Source: Isoetes taiwanensis
Lineage: Eukaryota > Streptophyta > Lycopodiopsida > Isoetales > Isoetaceae
DNA: 64,000 nt
Direction of reading: 5' to 3'
Assembly (NCBI GenBank): GCA_021234155.1
Contig: JAJEKV010000030.1
Coordinates: forward strand, 4,446,050-4,510,049
Shown: piece by piece, positions 57,452 to 64,000 of the stretch
Layout of the letters: every line of letters begins with the position of its first letter
How positions within the stretch are numbered: the first letter of the stretch is position 1
Made by a program: the position numbers and the translations under genes
Notes under the pieces: model-generated
What the model was told of the DNA's origin: nothing
What the model saw: the letters and a program-made list of their open reading frames with translations, nothing else
The model's database searches: none

Positions 57452-58265
57452 GATAGGCTTGTCATTCATCACAATAGCAGTATACAATGTGTGGGAAATT
57501 TTGAATGGGGAGCTGACCATAGGAAAAATGTCTAGCTACCCCATAAATGAAATAAGAAATATGCAAAGGCAAGAGAGAGGACAATGGCGACAACTACTCA
57601 TCAGGATCGGGTTTTCGAGGAAAACCCTAGTGAGAAACGGTCATCAACGGCCTCAAGGGTGCCCTGAAGAGCAAGGTAGAAAATTGGTAAAGCTAGCCAA
57701 AATGCGCATCAACGCCATGGAATGTGTGAAACCTGAAAAAAAAAAGGAGAAATGCCTAGAAAGTACCCGTTAAATGTAAGGAAAAATATGTACAACCATG
57801 GCAGGCGAGCACCCCCTAAGAAAATAGCCCCTAGAAAGCAAGAAACACCCATTAGACATTAGGAACTGGAAACAACATATATAGAAAAAGAAAACATCAT
57901 TAAGAGGTGAAAAAAGAAAACGGGTGGAAATCATCTCGCATCACCCAACGGGTGGAAAGATATAGAGAGCATCACGCAGTGGGTGGAAAATAATTTGCAT
58001 CTCCCATCGGGTGGAAAAAGCATCACCCAGGTGGTCACTACTGAGCAAAAACATATAAAAAATAGACGAACCCAAACAATACATAAGGGTGGGTAGTGTG
58101 GGAAGCAATGGACAAGGAACGAGATGATGTTGTGAGAAGACGTCGATAACTAGCCACAAGAATGACGAGCACATATATAGCTGCTCGTCCCGTCCCAGAA
58201 TAACGATCGGAGGGCTCGAATCGATGCCATTCTGGGAAGGGACTCGCAAAGAACACAAAAACTGG
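57452..58265 (-). mobile_element. Family H retroposon, full-length minus-strand copy
   Basis: Minus-strand order: ttctttgcgagtccc start, outer arms at 58243-58229 and 58201-58187 (14 of 15 pairs), inner arms GATTCGAG/CTCCGATC (58222-58205), GACGAGC, TATA-like acatatatag, four to five short hairpins (58034-57938), the 3' hairpin with arms 57634-57626 and 57605-57597, a second hairpin (ggggtagct...agctcccc, 57545-57511), and the end gaatgacaagcctatctaatag. The next element starts within a few bases of this tail. No protein is encoded. Confidence 0.65.
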
Positions 58266-58269
58266 CCGA

Positions 58270-60300
58270 CCATTAGAGAACTTCCTTATCTACAAGCCCA
58301 GCCGATGGGAAACGTCTAAATGTCGAGCAACGTCACGAACCATATAGCGAGGGAGAGCATGAAGACCGCCATCTGCCGTGAACACAAACATCAACACATG
58401 AAACTCCCCGGGCAGTTAGTGCAAACGGAAGAGGAGCCTTGGCAAGTTAACGAATTAAGCGTGAACAAGCTAGAAAGATAGGGAATGCGAAATCATAATG
58501 AGTTATCAATGGGCATGAAATGGATTTCTTGAGAAAATGAGAACTAGAAAATGAGTCCAGAAAAGACAACGAAAAATGAGAATGTATCCACTTATAAAAC
58601 CCATGTCACAAAAATGCAATAGAGTGCCAAACACAAATACGTCATACTAAACTGTTTGTGCATAGCCATCTTACTTTTCTTCAGACTTAAGCCTCCTTTT
58701 TGTTTAATCCAAGATATGATCCAAACTTAACCCCCCTTCTTGACCTTCCTCTGATGTCTGCCACTTCGACCTCAACCTCTTCCCTTATTTTTTAACTGTA
58801 CTATTCATATTGCGGCATCTATTCATGGCTTTAGCATGTGGCCTTATTTTTCTTATGACATCTCAGTTAACACTGTCATTTTTCTTTTATTCAGCATTTC
58901 CATATTGTTTCAAAATGCGTTGCATTGCATTATTTGTCGCAAACATGTCCTATTTGGCCACTTGTAGTTTGGCTCGCAATTTTGAAGTTGTTCTTTACAT
59001 TTTTAGGTTTTTTCGGCACTATCATTGTACTTCATTTGTATATTTGCTATTTAGCTTTATCTGGGGACTCTATTGCAATCTTTTTGACATGGGTTTCTAT
59101 TGGATCATTTTTTTATGATTATCTTTATCTAGATGTGGAGTATATTGAGTTGTTGTGCATGAGGTATTATATTGAGCGCATTCTAATTTTGTGCATTGTC
59201 CTAGTCCTGCCTGATTCTAATTGTCTCGGGGAGTTTGGTGCGCATATTCATCATACAACATTTGAGCTTAAATCCATCATTTGAGATTAGGTACTTGCTT
59301 TAACTATATATTGTTTATATTTTTTGTATGAATTAGTGAGCTTCATATTTGACAGTTGTTTACTCTACCCTCTTAGCGTATTATCAGGGGCCTCACTTGG
59401 ATCTTGAGAGCGAACTCCACTTCCAGGAACTGCTTTCCATTTTTTCCAAGCCGTCATTAATTAGCTGCATTACTGCCCGCTTCTATTCTGCTCACTTGAC
59501 CCCACCTTGCCTACTCTTAGTCTCCACCTTCGGTTTGACTGCTGCATTCTGTCTGCGTTGGAAGTGAAGAGGTTCGTGTACATATTCAGAGGGAATATGT
59601 GTTTGATTCTAGTTTTGTAGCATGTGAATTGCTGGAAGGTTCCTCGACTTTGCTTTTTGATTGTTTGATGGTTGGACGATTTCTTCCGGAGTCTTTTTTC
59701 TCTGTGCTAGAGATGGTACAGACAGAGCAATCTTTTGTGGTATCAATGAGCTTGCTTGAGAAATATGCTGGTTGTGGAGCACTGGTGCCAATTGCCACAC
59801 TGTGGGTAGAGACGTGGTTGATGGAGGGCCGAGAAGAATTGGAGGTATACAACTGCCGTCTAGTTTGATGGCAACCTGTACTGCTATCATTCTTTTGTAT
59901 TTCTGGATGGTTGGGGAAGATGAACTGGGTCTTTTGTTCCTTCTACCTTGTAACATAATTTTGCTACTCTGTGCGTTTCTTCTCTCCCTCCTGCGTATGC
60001 TGTGGAGTTTTGCGAGTTGCAGGAACAAGCTTTGCCATGGCCTGAGCGTGGTCCTGCTTCTTCATGTTATTGTTGCCCTCTGCTTGCTGTATGCTGGCTG
60101 TTACAGGGCCCCCAGAGGTGCAGCCTTCTTGTTGTGTTGTAGTTGTGTATTTGTGGATAGTGATATGAGTGTTACAGTTGCTTGTAAACAACATTACCTG
60201 CTGTTGGTGATGTAATATATGGAGCATCCTTTTTGTGCAAATGTGTTTCTGTGATCATTATTTCGTAATCGAATTCATTAGCTTATATGTTGCATATATA
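58270..60300. other. No recognisable gene
   Basis: 58680-59300 is T-rich like 1711-6430. Frames between 59340 and 60230 overlap on both strands and show no domain. A copia LTR could lie here, because pol follows, but no LTR partner is inside the window to confirm it. Confidence 0.45.
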
Positions 60301-60839
60301 GCCTTTACACATGTCAGTATGAAGCAACAAATGGGAAACCATGCATGCGGGCATGGCATGCGGGATAGTTGCATGCGGGCATGGCAGATAGTATAAGAGG
60401 AGACTCACGGAAGCGGAAGCAGGGAGTGAGAAGCAAGGGAGCGGTGCATCCTGGGTGGAACAATCCAGTGATTGGATTGAGAGGTGAAGTAGCTGAATTG
60501 CAGGTGGTTTTTGGTGGAGTCTTGTTTATCATTGTAGGGATAGAGCTTGGGCTCTCGGCTGTACATCTGGCCCGAAGAGTCGTTGTGGCAAGCCGATTTG
60601 AATCTAACGGTGGTATCGAGCACAAAGAACACTTCCGGTCATCTTCACAGATTGTCCAAAGACCGGAGGATTGTTTTGTTACCGGTTTCAAAGGAGGACA
60701 TGGCAAGCATCTGAGTAGCTTGTTAATGTGTGTAAGGGAGAATAGGTGGAGCCGTGCTTATGGGCGGGATGGTTGAATTCAATAGAAAACTTGCAATTGA
60801 GAAAGAGAACACGGGAATGATTGGAGCAATTGCAAATGT
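60301..60839 (+). other. Probable copia leader/gag region, decayed; short GCATGCGGGCATGGCA repeat
   Basis: The 16-bp word gcatgcgggcatggca occurs at 60344 and 60371. Downstream frames (plus 60369-60776, minus 60314-60706) compete and are not gag-like by eye. Position before the copia protease-like segment suggests a former leader and gag. Confidence 0.35.
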
Positions 60840-63800
60840 GCGAGGAGAACTCATGTATTGACCATCGACTCTGGAGGCGAAGTTTTGATGGTAAGCTCAC
60901 CAAGAATGATGCGTCATATTAAAACCAATGAAAAGCATGTAGTCAAGATGGGAAATGGAGTTCTTGAGGTGTACATGGGCACGGGAATCTAGAATTGATA
61001 AGGGAAGGTAAAACTATTCTTAATGTGCGAGAGCATTATATGTCCGGGTATGCTATTCAATCTGGTTTCACGTATCGATTTAGTAGATGATGGTTATGAA
61101 TTAAGATTTCATAAGACCGGGTGCAAGTTCATAGGAACGGAAAGTCGTTTGAATTGGATGGAAGTTATCAATAAAGTTTACGTTATGGATGATCCGCATA
61201 CATGGCATCTTAGAATGGGGCATGTCAATTATAACAAAGATTCAAATTGCCTGAGAAACATAAGTTGTTAGATGGGTTGATATTTAATAATGAAGATCAT
61301 GGCGTGTGTGAGGCATGTATGCTTGGAAAGCAAGCTAGACTTCCCTTTAAAAATAAAGGGCCGAGCAAACCGAGTTGCTTGAATTAGTGCATTCGGCGTG
61401 TGTGGACCTATGCAAACCACGTTGCCCTTGGGGAAAATCATATTTTGCCACTTTTATAGATGATTGTAGCGTGACGCGCAAATGTTATTATCTTCGCACA
61501 AAAGATCAAGTATATGATGCTTTTCGGCTTTATGTCGCTGGAGGTAGAGCCAGAACATCCAAACGTGTAAAATCATTGAGGTCGAGATCTCGGAGGAGAA
61601 TACAAAGTCGAAAGTGAATTCACAAAGTTTCTGTCATGTGCGGGGTATTAGAAGACAAGACACATGTCGATATACACCGCAGCAGAACGGGTAGCAGAAC
61701 GAAGAACCGGCATTACCATAATGGATGCGCGCTAGATGCATGTTGAAACATGCGATTGCCTAGCTTTTATGGGGAGAAGCAAGATCGAGCCCCTGCTATG
61801 TGCGTAAACAGTTGCCCACGGTGCATTGAAGGGAGCAGTTCCCGAGGAGAAGTGGTCCGGAAGAAGGCAAATCCGGCCGATCGATTGAGGGTCTACACGG
61901 ATGTTTAGCGCGTACATGCTCGCGTGCGAGGAGAGCTGCGGAGGAAGTTGGATGATCGGCATATCCCCACTTTTCTAGTAGGGTATGATGAGGAGGCGAA
62001 CGGCTATAGGCTATATGAACCTGTGACCCATAAAGTTTATGTTAGCAGGGATGTTGAATTTGATGAAAGAATACTCTATAAGGATAGGAAATCTTTGACA
62101 GTGCAGGAAGCAGCGGAATGGATACCAATAGACGATCTAGAGAAGGATGCGGAGAAGATCAAGGAGACAGTAGCGGAACCAGATGTAGTAATAAGCGATG
62201 ACTCAGATGATGAGCCGGATGGGGTGCATGAGACCATAGAGGTCAACAGTGCACCACATACAGGAGGAGAGGAGGAGGTGCATGAGGCTCTTGGAGCTGA
62301 TAGTGTGCGGATGTGCAAGAAGAAGTGCATGAAGGAAGGCAAGAAGACATTGAAAGTAGAACAAGGGGAGATCCACACGCAGCCCGTGAGGAGGTGGAAA
62401 CGGCTTAAGGCAGAACTTCCTTTTGATGCAGATGCTTATGGCAGAACAAAGCGAGTTCCAAAACCGAAGATAATATCTTGTGTGGTGGAGCCCAAGACAG
62501 TAGAACAAGCTGTGATGGGAGCTGATTCCCTCAAATGGAAGGAGGCTATGGAGAGTGAGTTGAAATCATTTGAAGAAACTGGAACATATGAATTAGTGTC
62601 ACGTCCGAGGAGCAAAAATGTGGTTGGCAGTAAGTGGCTCTTCAAAATAAAGAGAAATGCTGATGGATCAGTAGAAAGGTATAAAGCTCGGCTAGTAGCA
62701 AAGGGATACACTCAGGAAGAAGGAGTAGACTATACAGATACTTTTTCACCCATAGTCAAGGTGACTAGTCTAAGAACCCTGATAGCATTAGCAGTTCAGA
62801 ACGATATGGAGATAGAGCATATGGACGTGAAGACGGCTTTCTTAAATGGAGAACTAGAAGAAGAGATCTATATGGAGCAGCCCAAGGATATGAAGCGGGG
62901 AAGAATATGGTGTGCGGGAGACTGAAAAAAAGCGATATAATGGCTTGAGACAAGCATCTAGGCAATGGTATGTTTGCATGAATAAGTTTTGCTTTCAATT
63001 GGGTTTAGAAAGTTGAAAAACGGAAGGCAATCTATACATGTGGAAAGAAGGGGACAAGTGCTTGATTATGGCACTTTATGTTGATGATTGTGTCATAGTC
63101 GGTAATGACAAATCATACCTAGAGAGATGCAAAGTGTTATTGAAGAGACGATTCCGAATAACAGAACTAGGTGAGCTCAAGAAACTGTTGGGTATGGAGG
63201 TCGGAAGGAATAGGGGAAAAGGGGAGCTTGCTTTGACGCAAAGCGGGGAATATCAAAAAGGCTTTGGTCCCGTCTGGAATGGCGGTTGCAATATATCAAA
63301 ACACCCCTTGTACCGTACAAAAATTAGCGATAAGATGTGCCCGAAACTTGGTTGAACAAAGGGGAAATGGAAAAGGTGCCGTATCGTGCATTGATAGGCT
63401 CGCTATTACATATTGCCAACAGCACAAGGCCAGATATCTCTTATGCGATTAACTTGCTCGGTCGTTTTGCAACAATCGGGGCGAGAGCATTGGATAGCGG
63501 CCAAAAGGGTATTGAGATATTTGAAGGGTACTTTGCATGATGGTATTCTTTTCACCAAGAGTGAAGAAAAGGGCTTAACGGGTTATGCGCGATGCGGTAG
63601 GGAGGAGATCCGGATGACCGAAGTCAACTTCGTGTTATGTGTGCAAATTAGGTAATGCCGCTATATCTTGGGGGTGTAAGAAGCGTGAATGTGTAGCCAA
63701 ATCTAGCCTTGAAGCGAATATGTAGCATATCACACAAAGCGCCTCCAAGAATAATTTGGTTACGCAGAATGCTCAAGGAGTTGGGATGTTTGTTGCCGAA

Positions 63801-64000
63801 AGTGCTACCAAGCTATCTTGTGATAACAAGAGCCGGTGGCGATGACTAAAAATCCGTTCATCATTCTCGTACCAAACACATTGAAATACACCATCACTTC
63901 ATACGGGATGAAGTCGAAAAAGGGGAGATAGATGTGACTTATATCCCCACAAAATTGCAGCAGGCGGACATGTTCACTAAGGCTCTATCTGAACCTAAGT
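60840..64000 (+). pseudogene. Ty1/copia pol, heavily broken, running off the right edge
   Basis: The order is copia-type: protease-like WTIDSGGEVL (about 60858), GAG-pre-integrase (DPHTWHLRMGHVNYN, about 61190), integrase (LELVHSACVDL, YFATFIDDCS, 61375-61617), reverse transcriptase (KWKEAMESELKSFEETGTYE, KARLVAKGYTQEEGVDYTDT, MDVKTAFLNGELEEEIYMEQ, 61924-62925), YVDD at about 63081 (ALYVDDCVIVGN), and RNase H (AKSSLEA near 63700; RTKHIEIHHHFIRDEVEKGE, IPTKLQQADMFTKAL to the edge). Frames break near 61270, 61620-61920, 62925, 63260, 63350 and 63650. In the integrase, the usual SDNGGE word is replaced by SRSRRR. Family is certain; this copy is dead. Confidence 0.93.

Noticed and set aside
58205-58222. 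Pol III B-box in family H (gattcgagccc)
   Set aside because: The match is part of the inner hairpin arm and is not kept in other copies, where pairing rather than sequence is conserved.
59599-60215. Overlapping plus-strand frames as a gene before the copia pol
   Set aside because: Frames on both strands overlap, with no gag or other domain; position alone does not support a gene.

Overview
The window is nuclear DNA of a land plant. The evidence is a plant-type gamma-glutamylcyclotransferase (ChaC/GGCT2) gene split into eight exons by GT-AG introns, plus Ty3/gypsy, Ty1/copia, L1-like LINE and Helitron sequences. The many old, frameshifted retroelements, AT-rich spacers and diverged tandem repeats suggest a large, slowly purged genome. 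A fern or other seed-free vascular plant is my guess, but nothing here proves the lineage. There are no bacterial-style operons.

Layout, left to right. 1-1366: 3' part of a broken gypsy pol gene. 1517-7655: T-rich non-coding DNA bracketed by copies of a hairpin-rich retroposon family, called 'family H' here. 8338-9316: recent tandem duplications. 9317-12960: no recognisable gene, the right part GC-rich. 13085-14036: minisatellites. 14820-20135: LINE 3' ends and a tRNA-like satellite of about 450 bp units. 20136-26546: candidate plant exons in a 657-bp duplication, a Helitron 3' end and a second satellite block. 26843-28592: family H copies arranged head to head and tail to tail. 29429-31134: five large palindromes. 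31140-37516: remnants, a 575-bp tandem duplication and a piggyBac-like element with TTAA ends. 37965-40560: a LINE 3' end and two degenerate tandem arrays, one rich in heat-shock-element-like motifs.

41223-45533 (minus) holds the one clearly intact host gene, a 193-residue gamma-glutamylcyclotransferase; its eight exons splice in phase throughout. A Helitron carrying about 1.5 kb of almost pure purine lies just upstream of it. 49430-54735 is a decayed multi-exon gene of unknown function with a duplicated exon, the second copy split by a 5'-truncated L1-like LINE with a 13-bp target-site duplication. 55500-58265 (minus) is a head-to-tail run of family H and LINE copies. One of them joins the family H 5' region to a LINE C-terminal coding region, so family H appears to be a non-autonomous form of that LINE. 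The window ends in a broken copia pol gene (60840-64000).

The best candidate for something undescribed is the family H/LINE group. Its 5' end can form a nested double hairpin whose arms differ between copies but still pair. Its 3' region has a second hairpin with the same covariation. Several copies break at one position beside the 5' hairpin, and some carry arrays of 20-26 nt hairpins in the leader. This suggests a selected RNA structure, possibly for processing or for reverse-transcriptase recognition. No ribozyme class was recognised by eye.
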